From NCBI GenBank assembly GCA_032821775.1, contig JAVLRN010000009.1, forward strand, positions 1,984,001-2,048,000: a stretch of DNA of 64,000 nt, in the 5' to 3' direction. A model generated the notes under the pieces. That model saw only the letters and a program-made list of their open reading frames with translations. It made no database searches and had not been told where the DNA came from. Each line of letters begins with the position of its first letter. Position 1 is the first letter of the stretch. This stretch comes from Sanguinoderma infundibulare (Eukaryota > Basidiomycota > Agaricomycetes > Polyporales > Polyporaceae). Position numbers and translations under genes: made by a program. This document shows, in pieces, positions 37,596 through 47,820 of this stretch.

Positions 37596-39062
37596 CTAGC
37601 TCGTCATATCGCTCACACACTCCCACACGCCCTTCAGGTTCTCCTTCCATAGCGTGACCTTGCCGTCCCCACAGCTGACCGCAAGGATGTTCCCCGCGAG
37701 CGACCACGACACGCGCCAGACGACGTCCGGGAACTTGCCTGCGGGTGCGGCCGCCGCGGCGCCGGGCGCAGCGGGGACACTGGTCGAGGACGGATCGAGC
37801 GCGGTCTTGACCCAAGGCGCGGTCGGCGAGTCTTTTGTCCAGATGAGCACCGTCTTGTCCTGGGACGCGGTTGCGATGTACGAGCGCGGCAGGCCGATGT
37901 TGGGCGCCCAGGCGACGTCGCGGACCCAGTCCTGGTGGCCCTCGAGGACGTCCTCCTCGACCCAGGCCTGGGAGTCGTCGCGGAAGCCCCAGATCTTGAC
38001 GAGGTTGTCGCAGCCGGCGGAGGCGAAGCGCTTGACGGAGGGCACGGCGGGGGTGGGAGCCTGGCCCGGGATGGGGTTGGAGGACGAGGAGGACGAGGGC
38101 TGGGGGACGAGGAGGGAGCCGGGCTGGACGGCGGGTGCCCAGGAGACGGCGTTGCAGCCGATGGCGTGGCCTTCGAAGACGTCGGCGCCCCAGGTGCCGT
38201 CGTCTGATAGGCGGTAGTAGGCGGTCAGAGGTTTGAGGTGTGTTGGGGCAGTGGTAGCGGAGGAAAGCGGTATTGTTCGGAGGTTTGGTGATCAAAGCCG
38301 GAGGAGAGGTTTGTGTCGCGTGAAAGATAGAATGGATGGAAGGAGTGTGAACAAGGGAGGGTCCGACACACTGTCAGAGCTTAGGCAATATGGGACATAA
38401 CGGCGGAACGTACTTTTGAACGTTAAGACGGAGATGGTGCCGTCTGAGGACGCGCACGCAAGGATGGCACCCAGCTCGTGAGGTGCCCACGAGACCGAGT
38501 TCACTGGTACACATTAGGCGGGGAGATAGCAACAAAGGCGGACACGCACCTGAAGCTTTGTGGAGGGTGTGTTCCTTGATCTTTGTCCACCCGCCCGCAC
38601 CGGGTCCCTGTCCCTGCTGCTCCTTCCAGATGATGACCTTGCCATCATATGAACAAGACGCGAGTATTTGGCCAAACTTGGGATGTGCCCAGGCGATTTG
38701 CCAAACGGGTCCGGTGTGTCTGCGAGCGGCGCGTTCGCTCGTGTCCCTGAGGTCGAAGTGCAAGTGAACTCACCCCTTCAAAGTGTGCCCGTTCGCGCGC
38801 TGGGTCTCGCCGTCCACCACATCAAACACCTTCACCATCCTGTCTGAGGAGCAAGTCGCGAGACGTTTTCCGTAGTAGTCGAGTTGAGCGTCGTGCTGGC
38901 CATGCGTCAGGTTGCGTCCAACACGCGCATGACGTGAAACATACAATCATGTCCTCATGGGACGTCTCGATGGGTACGGGCTCCCCGGCTGTTGTTGACG
39001 GCTATGACACGAGTCAATACACGTCTTCGACTATACAGATATCAATATATGCTGCTCACCAT
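37596..39062 (-). CDS. SEC13: SEC13, COPII coat / nuclear pore WD40 protein
   Basis: WD40 beta-propeller shared by the COPII outer coat (with SEC31), the Nup84/Y complex and the SEA complex. Recognised by [126 protein letters not shown] and [20 protein letters not shown], covering six blades. Stop at 37596. The best start model has a coding exon 1 consisting of ATG alone (39060-39062), then a 58-base GTGAGC...TAG intron (39002-39059), then an exon beginning [19 protein letters not shown]. That exon has no in-frame ATG of its own before its upstream stop. Fungal Sec13s begin with this PVETxHxDMIHDA block, so the join is well supported though indirect. Confidence 0.95.
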
Positions 39063-39556
39063 GGCTGGCGTTGTGGAGGTGTATGCCAGGCTATTGTCGG
39101 CGACGTGGAGGTAAGAATCTAGCACTGGTTCGATTCATGTTGGTGAACCGATCCAGTTTGCTCAGCACTTTCCCACGGGGCTGCAACAGCGACGCACTCG
39201 CGAATCGCAACGACGACGTCGACGCTAACAGTGTCCTCCACTCTATCTCTAATGCCGGTGCGGCCGAGGGAAAGAATAACGATCCGGTGAAGAGAATTCA
39301 TCAAGAAAGTTGAGCGTCGAGCATGACGAGGAGGTGTTGTCTGTTCACAACCGACTTGTACTTATGCTCACTTGACGGACAGAACGACGTGGGCAGCCTA
39401 GCCTCTAGGCCCGAGAATTGGTACGTGGTCGTATATGCTATGGGTCGCATGGGTAGGCGTGCTTAATCACTTCCTTTCAGATCCGGCATATGACTTTCGT
39501 GTTGCGTTCAAACTTGGGAATAATTGACATCATGCGTTCATGCTCGAGTGCAGTCC
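39063..39556. other. short gap SEC13 to ABM gene
   Basis: 494 bases that should contain the SEC13 promoter (the ATG is at 39062, minus strand) and the 3' flank of the ABM-domain gene. Nothing specific was recognised. Confidence 0.5.
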
Positions 39557-40280
39557 TTATATTTTCACTGCAAGCACCTCCGTCGTGATCACCTCGGGGG
39601 CCTCCTCCAGAAGCTTATCCACGTTTGCGAACAGGGCTGCAGCGACCTTCCCGTCCAGGTGCGCGTCCAGCCCTGCTTGCGTTGGGAAGAAGTCCACGAT
39701 ACCGAACACGTTCGTTCCTGGCAACTCGATGGCGTACCAAACTGGTGTCTCGGGTTCCTCCTCTACAAGAGGGAGCGCACCCTGTGCATATTCCCTAAGT
39801 TCCTCTTCAGACGCTTAATGTGTCTGTACATACCTGGAGAAACTCCCGGACTGCAGCGATCTGGTCGTGCTTCGCCTTGACCAACACCCTCAGCCCCACA
39901 GTCAACCCTTTCTTGACATCGCTTCCAACTCCACCGAGGGGCTTGATCTTGCTCGCAAGCAGGTCGTAGTTGGTGGCGGGGAGGTCAGGAATGACCGCGA
40001 GCAGTGTGTCGGCGTTGGCAAAGAGTGCCTTGGCGACTTCACCATTGATGTGCGCCTGCCGTCCGCTCTCCGCCGCATAGGTGTCGAAGATCGCATAGTT
40101 CGGCTCGGGCGTGTTGTACTTCAGCGCGAACCACTGAAGAGTTTCTGGCTCCTGATCGCCGGAGAGAAGACCGTACCCGGTGATGAGGAATTGTTTCAAT
40201 ACCTCGCCCTGGTCGGGCTTAGCCTTGAGAGGTACGAGTTGACCAATCTTCGCTGCGACCAGTTGAAAGTTAGTACTCAT
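39557..40280 (-). CDS. tandem ABM (antibiotic biosynthesis monooxygenase)-like domain protein
   Basis: A 223-residue protein of two similar halves. Exon 1 (39834-40280) carries VLVKAKPDQ-like strands, then TLQWFALKYN, FDTYAAESGRQAHINGEVAKALF. Exon 2 (39557-39781) repeats the pattern with GALPLVEEEPETPVWYAIE, VDFFPTQAGLDAHLDGKVAAALF. This 'W-Y/F-A-hydrophobic ... D-F/T-F/Y ... A-H-hG-V/K-A-L' layout is that of ABM/EthD dimeric alpha-beta barrel proteins. The 52-base intron (GTATGT...ACAG) joins VREFLQ to GALPLV in phase 0. ABM proteins may be small cofactor-free monooxygenases, or stress or scaffold proteins; function here is unknown. Start ATG 40280 (MSTNFQLVAAKIG); an ATG at 40292 is also in frame. 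Cytosolic: no signal peptide. Confidence 0.85.
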
Positions 40281-40366
40281 CCTATCGTTCACAGAGCCAA
40301 AACAACTTGCGTTGCGTAGACATCGATGAGTTGTTGAGTTGTCAGATGCCTACGACTGTGCCTCCG

Positions 40367-40386
40367 AGTGGGTATAAGTACCCACT
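40367..40386. promoter_or_regulatory. perfect inverted repeat with TATA-like centre upstream of ABM gene
   Basis: AGTGGGTA and its exact complement TACCCACT are separated by TAAG, so the palindrome contains a TATAA-like core. It is about 90-105 bases before the ABM-gene ATG (40280) and about 300 before the divergent LRR-like gene. It could be a TATA element or operator; inference only. Confidence 0.45.
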
Positions 40387-40689
40387 GTGGTTTCCCAGCC
40401 CATGTCCAGAGCTGTGGCCCGCCTTCTTTCTGGCAAACGATCGGGCCGAACACTCGCGCTAGCCTCGTGCACGGTGCGTGGGTCTCTGCTTTGTCATACA
40501 CACGACAAAGAGTTTGAATGTGGTTACATCAAGCCCAATGCGCGTCCGGCCACCCATCAACGACAAAGCCGATTCAATCCCAGCAAGCTTTCATGTAAAA
40601 GCGCATAAGGCACCCACCTTTCCAACTCTTTCTTCCCACTCTGATCATCGCACTTACTCAACCACCTTCCCCAAGGACGTTCGCCGAAC

Positions 40690-41919
40690 ATGCGTAGGCT
40701 TCCCCGTGCGCTCGCTCAAACTCTTCCAGTCTCCGCCGAATCCGAAGACGGACCACTGATTCTCACTGTCAGTGTGCCGGACACCACGGGCCATGAGAAC
40801 GACGTGGTCACCCTGAGAGACGTCCAGCTCGAGAACATCCCACACTTCGGTCGCTTCGTGACGTCGCTGTCAGCCGTAGACCTGAGCCACAAACCAGTCA
40901 CGGTGCGCTACCTCCAGGGGTCGCAGCCCACCGTCCTCTCCCATGTCGAATGTCGCCTGCGCGATGTGGGCTACCTCACACTCCTGCAAGAGCTCCTGAC
41001 CCAATACAGCATCCTAACGAGCCTATATATCGAGCTACCCGCTTTCGACCCGAATCCCCTCCCGCTTCTTTCAGCCCCAACCCTGACACATCTGTCCGTC
41101 CGCGGCGGTCTCCCGTACGTCTACCAATTCCTCGTCGCGCTCTACGCCCCAGCCCTGCAAAACCTCTCTGTCAAATTCCACCGGACGCTCTTGGACAAGC
41201 TCGACAAGCTCTCCCCCGCCGGCCGCGACCACGCATACGCGCTCCTGCTCTCCCCGCAGTACCTCCCCGCCCTGCGCGCGGTCCGGTTCGAGGAGGTCGA
41301 GGACGCCCCGCGCTACTCGGACGTCTCGCTCGGGTGCGCGATCCGGCCCGTGACGAGCCTCTACGCGCTCGAGGACGTCGAGGTCCGGCTCGGGGCGTCG
41401 CGCATGTGGGCGAGCGACGAAGACGTGGGCGCGCTCGCGCGCGCGTGGCCGAACTTGCGGCGGCTGGTGCTGACGTGCGAGAGGGCGTCGCACAGGCTGC
41501 CGACGTTCGACGCGCTCGTGATTCTCGAGGCCGGGTGCGGGAACTTGGACGAGCTCGTGTTGCCCAAGATCGACCTCGCGAGCGCAACGGCTGCCGCAGG
41601 CGATGAGCTTTCTCTAGTCCAAGGTCAAGGTCAAGGTCAAGCCGGGGCCGGCATGCCCTCGTTCCCCAGTGGGATGGTCGGTTGCGAGAACTGGGGACAG
41701 CATCCCCTGCGCACGCTTCGCGTCGCGTGTCAGACGCGCCACACAGTCGCACAGGAGCAAGGCGTCGCGCTTGGGCGGCGAATCGACGCGCTGTTCCCGA
41801 ACCTGGAACCGGACGTGCAGTTCATGTCAGCGGCGAGCGCAGATTTGTACATGAGCGACTGGTACATGATCTGGACGGGGATCATGGGCGCGAAAGCTGC
41901 GCGCGGGGCTCAGCAGTGA
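40690..41919 (+). CDS. F-box/LRR-like protein, intronless
   Basis: Single uninterrupted frame of 409 codons from ATG 40690 to the stop at 41919, rare in this intron-rich window. The protein has repeated leucine-rich stretches spaced as in fungal LRR/F-box families (LTHLSVRGGLPYVYQFLV, LQNLSVKF, LRRLVLTCERA, LDELVLPKIDLA, LRTLRVAC). No convincing N-terminal F-box helix pair is visible, so it may be an F-box-less paralog or use a diverged box. A (GGTCAA)3 hexamer repeat at 41623-41640 encodes GQGQGQ. The GC content is higher than its neighbours in 41200-41600. The family in Agaricomycetes is large and lineage-specific; substrates are unknown. Possible role in protein-protein recognition for ubiquitin ligases is inference. 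Confidence 0.75.
   Translation: MRRLPRALAQTLPVSAESEDGPLILTVSVPDTTGHENDVVTLRDVQLENIPHFGRFVTSLSAVDLSHKPVTVRYLQGSQPTVLSHVECRLRDVGYLTLLQELLTQYSILTSLYIELPAFDPNPLPLLSAPTLTHLSVRGGLPYVYQFLVALYAPALQNLSVKFHRTLLDKLDKLSPAGRDHAYALLLSPQYLPALRAVRFEEVEDAPRYSDVSLGCAIRPVTSLYALEDVEVRLGASRMWASDEDVGALARAWPNLRRLVLTCERASHRLPTFDALVILEAGCGNLDELVLPKIDLASATAAAGDELSLVQGQGQGQAGAGMPSFPSGMVGCENWGQHPLRTLRVACQTRHTVAQEQGVALGRRIDALFPNLEPDVQFMSAASADLYMSDWYMIWTGIMGAKAARGAQQ
41623..41640. repeat. (GGTCAA)3 coding minisatellite
   Basis: Three perfect GGTCAA units inside the LRR-like gene, encoding GQGQGQ; likely to vary in length. Confidence 0.9.
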
Positions 41920-42953
41920 GTACCAGTGTCTGTCGTTGACAGTCCTCTGAGGCGGGGAACGTGCTGACTTCTTGCCGGGGAAGGTGGTCTGTTCTTTAGA
42001 CGAGAGGTCGGTCTTGACGAAATCCACGCGCTTGGTCGACTCGTATCTATTTGGAGCCGGTTGCAGTCCAAAGGTGAAAACGTAGGATTCGTGCAACGGT
42101 GCCGACTTCCACCATCGAGACAGGGCGGACAAATCTGACTCGTGGCTATCGACGCAATTTACACCTCCGAGAATGCAACCACCGCGCAAAGTGGCACGTT
42201 TACTTCGAGGTGTCGTTCCAGCAGCTTCAATATGACACTGTAGTATGTACTTGGGGCAACCATTCCAATATTCACTTGACGTACGTGGATGTACTGGCGT
42301 TGTCCTTTCAAACTTGAAAGAGATCCAATACGCCTGCTCCGTTTAAGTTCGGTGTGCATGGGCGACTCCATGCGAGATTACTGCGGGTATTACCCGCAGA
42401 AAGAATGCAGCACGGAATAATTACGAGGTAGTCCTTGATACATGAGCCGCCCTAATGGTCGCCAAAGCAGGCAGGGAATGACAGCACTCGGCCGGTGCAA
42501 ATAAGAAAGGCATTGAGCGGTATAGAAACGGCTAACCAATTGCTCGAATCGTCTGTCGATTTCCTCGCCTGGCCAAGGCGAATTGAGGCATGAGTCTGAC
42601 TTCAAGGGAGTCCTCCTCGTGGTTTGTCTTCGGTGATCGCCGGCGCACGGCGCGGCGCTGTACTTTTCCTTTACACAACGGCCGAATTTTGATGGTATGT
42701 CTCGGCGAAAGCCACACTGACGGAATGCCGCCAGAAGAAGTAGGAGGTCGTCGAGGCATGGTTTGAGTGGTATTTTTCCGAGCCAAGTGCGATCCTTCGT
42801 CGATCAACACTTTGGCGTTATCCCTGTAACTGTTTCCTCAGAGGAGGAGTTGTTCGTCTAATATAGACTACAATCGTCCCTTGTCCGCTCCGTGGCCTGA
42901 CGGCAAAGTGCACCACAGCGCTCTATCGAAGTCCATCCGACGCACAGCTCGGC
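41920..42953. other. 1 kb gap between convergent genes
   Basis: Lies between the LRR-like gene (plus) and BTB gene 1 (minus). Only short unsupported frames occur. No repeat or RNA gene recognised. Confidence 0.5.
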
Positions 42954-44016
42954 TCAGCCCAGCTTGATATCAATCTTGTTCGGTCGCAGCGATCAGCACG
43001 GAAGCCTCGGAGCGCACACAGTTGGCCAGAACACGACCCACCTGAGCGATCGCCTCGTCGATCCTGTCCGCCAGCAGCTCGCCAAACTGTTTCAGGTCCG
43101 CATATGCCGCCGCGCTGCACGTCGTGCACGTCGCCGCCTTCGCCAGCGCCGTGTTCTCCTTGTTCGACACGAGGTGCGTCCGCACGATGCGCCCCGACGG
43201 CCGCTCCACCAGCGCCGACCTGAGCGACTCGCGGTACGTCTGGAACCACGCCCGCGTGTAGAACTCGCGGCTCGTGTAGCCCGTCCCCACCCAGATCCCG
43301 CCCGCGTCGTCCCGCGGGCAGACGGTGCAGGTGACGAACGACCACGCCCCCGACTTGTCCAGCGCGCCGCCGTTGTTGCCCGTCCCGGCGACCCGCACCG
43401 CGCGCTCGTGCGCGCCCTTCACGATCCACTCGCGGTCCTCCCACGCCTTGAGCGCCGCCTCGAGGCAGTTCTGGCGGAACTCGTGCACGGCGTACAGCGC
43501 CATGCACGGCAGCACGCTGAACTCGGGCGACGGCACCGGCGGGATGTGGTGCCTCGGGATGTCGAGCAGGAGCGCCGACTCCTTCGCGACGTCCTCGAGC
43601 TTGAGCATGTACGCGACCGCGTACACGCGCCACGCGTCCGCGGGGAGGATGTGCAACAGGACCTCGCGCAGGTTCGCGACGACGGACGTCATCTCGTACT
43701 TGAGCGCCGTCTCCGCGATGGCGCGCACGTCGCCGATGGTGATAGGGGCGTGCTCGACGGGGTAGCAGAGGCGGAAGACGTGCTCGAGCGTCTTCGCGTC
43801 CTCGGTGAGCGTGATGACCTCGGGCTCGGCGTTTTCGTCGAGGACGGGCTGGGGAAGAGCGAGCATGGTGCGGAATACGGGAGACGCTTTCGCGATGATG
43901 ACCTTGTAGAGCCGGAAGTCGACGCCGTCTGCGGAGCGAAAGGTGATGTCTGCATCCGCATCGTCGAACGGTGGGCGAACAGGGATGTTTGGTGATTGGG
44001 ACTGATATTCTGCCAT
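42954..44016 (-). CDS. BTB/POZ-domain protein 1
   Basis: A 331-residue member of the large Agaricomycete BTB family. Start ATG 44016 (MAEYQSQSPNIPVRPPFDDA). The BTB domain runs about residues 15-125: FDDADADITFRSADGV, FRLYKVIIAKASPVFRTML, LTEDAKTLEHVFRLCYPVE. A helical BACK-like region follows (RVYAVAYMLKLEDVAKESALLL), then Cys-rich turns (VTCTVCPRDDAG, ATCTTC) and a C-terminal helix ending RIDEAIAQ. Exon 1 is 43042-44016, a 67-base intron follows, and exon 2 (42954-42974) encodes just IDIKLG plus stop. The two other BTB genes here share this tiny last exon. BTB proteins dimerise and can be Cullin-3 adaptors or transcription cofactors; which applies is unknown. No DNA-binding domain is visible. 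Confidence 0.9.
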
Positions 44017-44519
44017 CGAGGCCAGACAGAAGGATGGCAGAGTATCAGAAAGTGATAAACGGTCTGCGAGATGGGGTGCGTCAGACCAAAGTTTCCGAGT
44101 CACGGCTACCAAGAATGCCGATCAGTGAAGGAATATGGACCAAGCTCACCTAGGTTTAATAACGTTGGCCCGAAGGACTGTGAGCTTGCAGTGATTTGTT
44201 GCACGGGGGGTCGCTGCTACTCCTGTCGAATGAGCATTATTATTTAAATGCCTTGGCACTGTCAGGAGCCTCATATTAGCTGACGTGGTTATTCCCCCCT
44301 CGACGCACATCGGGATCTGGCAAGACACGCTATCGCGACTTCCAGCAACATCGTGTCATCCATCGATGCGCCCCTGCATCCGTATATAAGCGTTTCGAGT
44401 ATATTGACCTACGGTTACCTATGAGCACGTCTGCGAAAGGTATGTCAGGGCTACGAATGAGTGGACAAGAATGCGCCGGACCATGGCGGTCTACTTATCG
44501 GTATCTTTGAACGGTCCAT
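44017..44519. promoter_or_regulatory. BTB gene 1 upstream region
   Basis: 503 bases between the BTB-1 ATG (minus strand) and the 3' end of the HAD gene. It contains an AT-rich GCATTTAAATA on the minus strand near 44240-44251. The same 11 bases occur about 50 bases before the ATG of BTB copy 3 (55530-55540). A TATATAAG-like site lies near 44382. Promoter role is inferred. Confidence 0.4.
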
Positions 44520-45912
44520 CTACGAGTCGTACGGCGGAAGACCCCAGTGCTCCGGCACGAACTCGTCCAAGGACTCGATCGTCACGTCCGGCTGCTCGTC
44601 AACAGCGGTCGCTTCACCTCCCAGAGAAACGAGGTTCGCGTCCGGAACCCACACCACTGCGTTCATCCTCGTCAGCAGCGTCGCCCTCCATGTACGAGCG
44701 TTGGCAACACTCACCGTTCATCCCCGCGCGCTTCCCAGCCTGCACCCCCGGGATCCCATCCTCAAACACGAGCCCCTTCGCCCTGGCCGTCCGCTGCGCC
44801 TCGCCCACGCCCTCCTCCAGCACATCCCCCTTCCCCACCTCGCGCCCCAAGAACTTCTCTGCGGCGACCAAGAAAATATCCGGGTGCGGCTTCCCTCTCT
44901 CCCGGTCGAACAGTCCGTCGTCCGCGCACACGACGCGGCCCTCGAAGTAATCGAACAGCTCGCCCAGGTGGGCCGACTTGAGCTCAAAGTTGCGGCGCTG
45001 CGAGCCGGTGGCGACCGCGATCGGCACGCCGTGCACGCGGAGGTGGCGGACGAGCCGGAGCGCGCCTGGGAGCGGGCGGACGGTCGGCCAGCGGAGGTCC
45101 TGGAGGTCGCGCCGGGCGGCGAGGTAGTGGTCGATCGTGAACGACGGCGGGAGGTCGGGGAAGAAGGAGAGGAGGTGCGCGGCGGCTTCACGCTCGGCTG
45201 GGTGTATGCGGGTGAGCATGGTGTAATTTATAATTTATATATATGTCTAGTATGAGGCTACCACGAAAGCGGCAATGGTGTCTGTAGACGGACGCAATCC
45301 ATGTTTCCGCAAGACATGCTAACAGGCTCTGACGGCGCGGCGCGATGTGGGGCGCAGTAAAATTCAAAAGTTGCCACGACGAACATGCGGACCCCGCATG
45401 TACCGTGTAGACTGCAATTTTAATCGACATTCCTCCGCGGGGACTTCGCACGTCGTGCCCCATCTTTCGACCCGTCGATGGGCATGGACATGTTGGTCAG
45501 TCCTCAAAGCCCCCATGCCCATCGACGCGCCGGAGAGAAAAAGAAAAGAAAAGAGACCATCGCAAACGAGAGCGAAGGCTATATGCGCGTATTAACGGGA
45601 CCAGACTCACGTTTTCCCATGAGGCCCGCCTTGATGTCCCAAGTCATCACCTTGCCGTGCGGCGCGAGCAGTTCATCTGTGAAGGTAGTGCAGATCAGCG
45701 CGGCGCACGTCCGACAAGCTCGTATAACAGCGGAGACTCGCACTCGTAACGTCCGTGTACACGCGCTCAGAGTCGATGAGCAGGCCTGTATCGGATCGGA
45801 TGTGAGCGATCTGGAATGCCTTCGGTGACTTGAGACCAGCCTAAACCTCACCATCCATGTCAAAGATCACATATTCGATCTTTGGCTTGGGAGCGACGGC
45901 AGCGGTTGACAT
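44520..45912 (-). CDS. HAD-superfamily sugar/nucleoside phosphatase (pseudouridine-5'-phosphatase-like)
   Basis: A small haloacid-dehalogenase hydrolase, closest in layout to HDHD1/pseudouridine-5'-phosphatase and yeast glycerol-/deoxyglucose-phosphatases. Start ATG 45912 (MSTAAVAPKPKIEYVIFDMD). Motif I FDMDGLLIDSE has the Asp nucleophile and Asp+2 acid-base. A helical cap follows with VMTWDIKAGLMGK. Motif II VATGS is present, the motif III Lys is in ERGKPHPD, and motif IV VFEDGIPGVQAGKRAGM is complete. Introns interrupt motif I after ATGGATG, then after GTTACGA, after GGGAAAAC, and after GATGAACG. The third is about 408 bases, unusually long, and contains a 15-bp inverted repeat. The C-terminal exon ends at 44520 (PEHWGLPPYDS). 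All catalytic residues are present, so an active enzyme is expected; exact substrate unknown. Confidence 0.92.
45473..45527. repeat. inverted repeat, 15-bp arms, inside an intron
   Basis: CGTCGATGGGCATGG (45473-45487) and its exact complement CCATGCCCATCGACG (45513-45527) are separated by 25 bases. Both lie within the long third intron of the HAD gene, so they would fold as a hairpin in the pre-mRNA. It could be a small insertion remnant. Confidence 0.85.
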
Positions 45913-47820
45913 TCCTATCCTTTCAGTAGCCCAAGGTATGGGTATTTGGGTATCGCGAGGACCAAAACCGAGCAGATGGTGGGTGCAGCCCAAGCCGTCC
46001 CCAACACCGTCTCGCCGCCTTGTCCATCTAGACGCCCGTAATCTTGAGCGGCAGCACCGCCACATCTTGCAAGTGGCGCGCGCTTTCGACACACGACCGT
46101 TTCGCCACGACCGGGAACCGGAAAATCCTGCTCCGAACCCGCGCGAAACCCGGATAAAAGCCTCCCACAACAAATGCGTCCTTGTCCAGCATGAATGATG
46201 TTTTTGTAATGCCAGGGGCGAGAAGTGATCCACCAGGCCACTGGACGTCCGGGACCGAGTAAAGGCGTGGCCCTTGCAATCGATCCTCTCAGGCCCTCTC
46301 AGTGCCCCACGCAGATATTCTGAGCCCATCTAATAAAACGGCGACGCATACAAGGGCATTTTGATATAAATTTCGTCATCGTACTGGATGAGTACGTGTC
46401 GCACAACTCGCTCTAGTACCGATTCCACCTGCCGATGAGCCGGCCCCAGACACCACCCCGAGCTTTCGCGTGTTCGCCTTGAGCTTGAGGGGGGCACACC
46501 CTTCCGGATCCGCCTTGGAACGGGGAGTCCAACAAGCCAAGTCCCACCGACACGCCACCCCCCTGAGGGCCCTCGCACGGCCAGGACCATTGAACATGCG
46601 TCGACCAACCTGTCGTCGGCGTGCACCCTCGACGCTCGACGAAGTAAATACTTCCTGTACTCTCAACGGATCGCACCACGAGGTTATGACTGCACGCGAT
46701 CCAGAGATCGACGCAGCGGAGATTAGGAGGGCCCTTTGACGGCCACAGACGGAGATGGGGCCCGGGCGTGGTTCTGGCGCAGAGAAGCGGTGCCCTTGAG
46801 GCAGTCAGAACTTTGGACTGGATCGACACGCCCCCCGCACGCGCATTAGGCTTGCGCGAATCCTCGAATCTGTAACCTCATGCGAGCGGCGCATTCCGAC
46901 GTCGATTGCGATATCCTTGCTTCGACACGCATCCATCGCAAATTCGCCAATCGAGACGTATGCGGAAGCACTGGCAGCCCAGCACGACGTCGACGTGTTC
47001 ATCGGGGTCCGGACCGGGTCGTGGACACCCAGACGTGGAGATGGGGATGGGGGATAGATAACCATGTTTTGTCCGGTACGTAAGTCGTGAGCGCATAATG
47101 CTTGGGGGTATACACAAACACAAAGGGTAAAAGTAGGAGTAGGAATAGGGGAAACAGTAGCAGTACTAGTGTAACGACAGCGAATAAAAGAAAGAATGGC
47201 GACGCGTGGACTAGACCTGAGCCACAGCGCCAGAGTTCTCTGGGGGTGTAGGGCCGCGTAGAAAGCGAGTACCGAAGACCCGGCACAGAGCGCGAGAGTT
47301 CGAAATGGAAGGTTTGGGGGTAGAGGGTGAAGACGATGTGGATAGATTTGTGTTGAAGGAGGAAGACAGCAATGGGAATGCAAACGACGACGACGAGGCA
47401 TTGGAGAGCGTGTCCGTGATGGTGATGATTCTCTATGTAATGAAGTGTACGATCTGGTAATGTGTGTGTGCGTGGGCGAGAAGAGTAGACGATAGACTAC
47501 GCAAGCCGCAATCTACGGGCGAGAGGGCGCGGGGATGTACTATATGTAACGGAAGAGAAAGCACGAGTAATATTACACTGGCCACACCTCTATACCACTA
47601 AGCCGTCGTGTCACTCTGTTGCCTGGTCCATTTCGCGTGCCGACCTGCCGCCGCGCCTTGCCCAGCCCGGTGAGCACTTCACTTCGGGTTGGGAGGAGAG
47701 AGCGAGGAGTCGACGGCTGCCCATATTATTACGTACACTATGCCCTATGTGAGGAAGACGAAGGAAGGCACGCCGCTCGACCTTGCGGCGACGAGCGCGA
47801 GCAGAGGGAAGCGGGAGGGA
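45913..47820. other. 1.9 kb gap, no gene recognised
   Basis: This lies between the HAD gene start and the 3' end of the glutaredoxin-like gene, both on the minus strand. It must contain the HAD promoter. Frames up to about 200 codons exist but are shadows without motifs. No repeats stood out. Confidence 0.45.

Noticed and set aside
39780..39835. Apparent very short (31-base) intron in the ABM gene
   Set aside because: Using the next acceptor (GCACAG) gives a 52-base intron and the expected VREFLQ-GALPLV junction.
44461..45255. Long plus-strand open frame (264 codons)
   Set aside because: It is antisense to the HAD phosphatase, whose motifs and splice sites are clear on the minus strand; GC-rich coding DNA creates long antisense frames.
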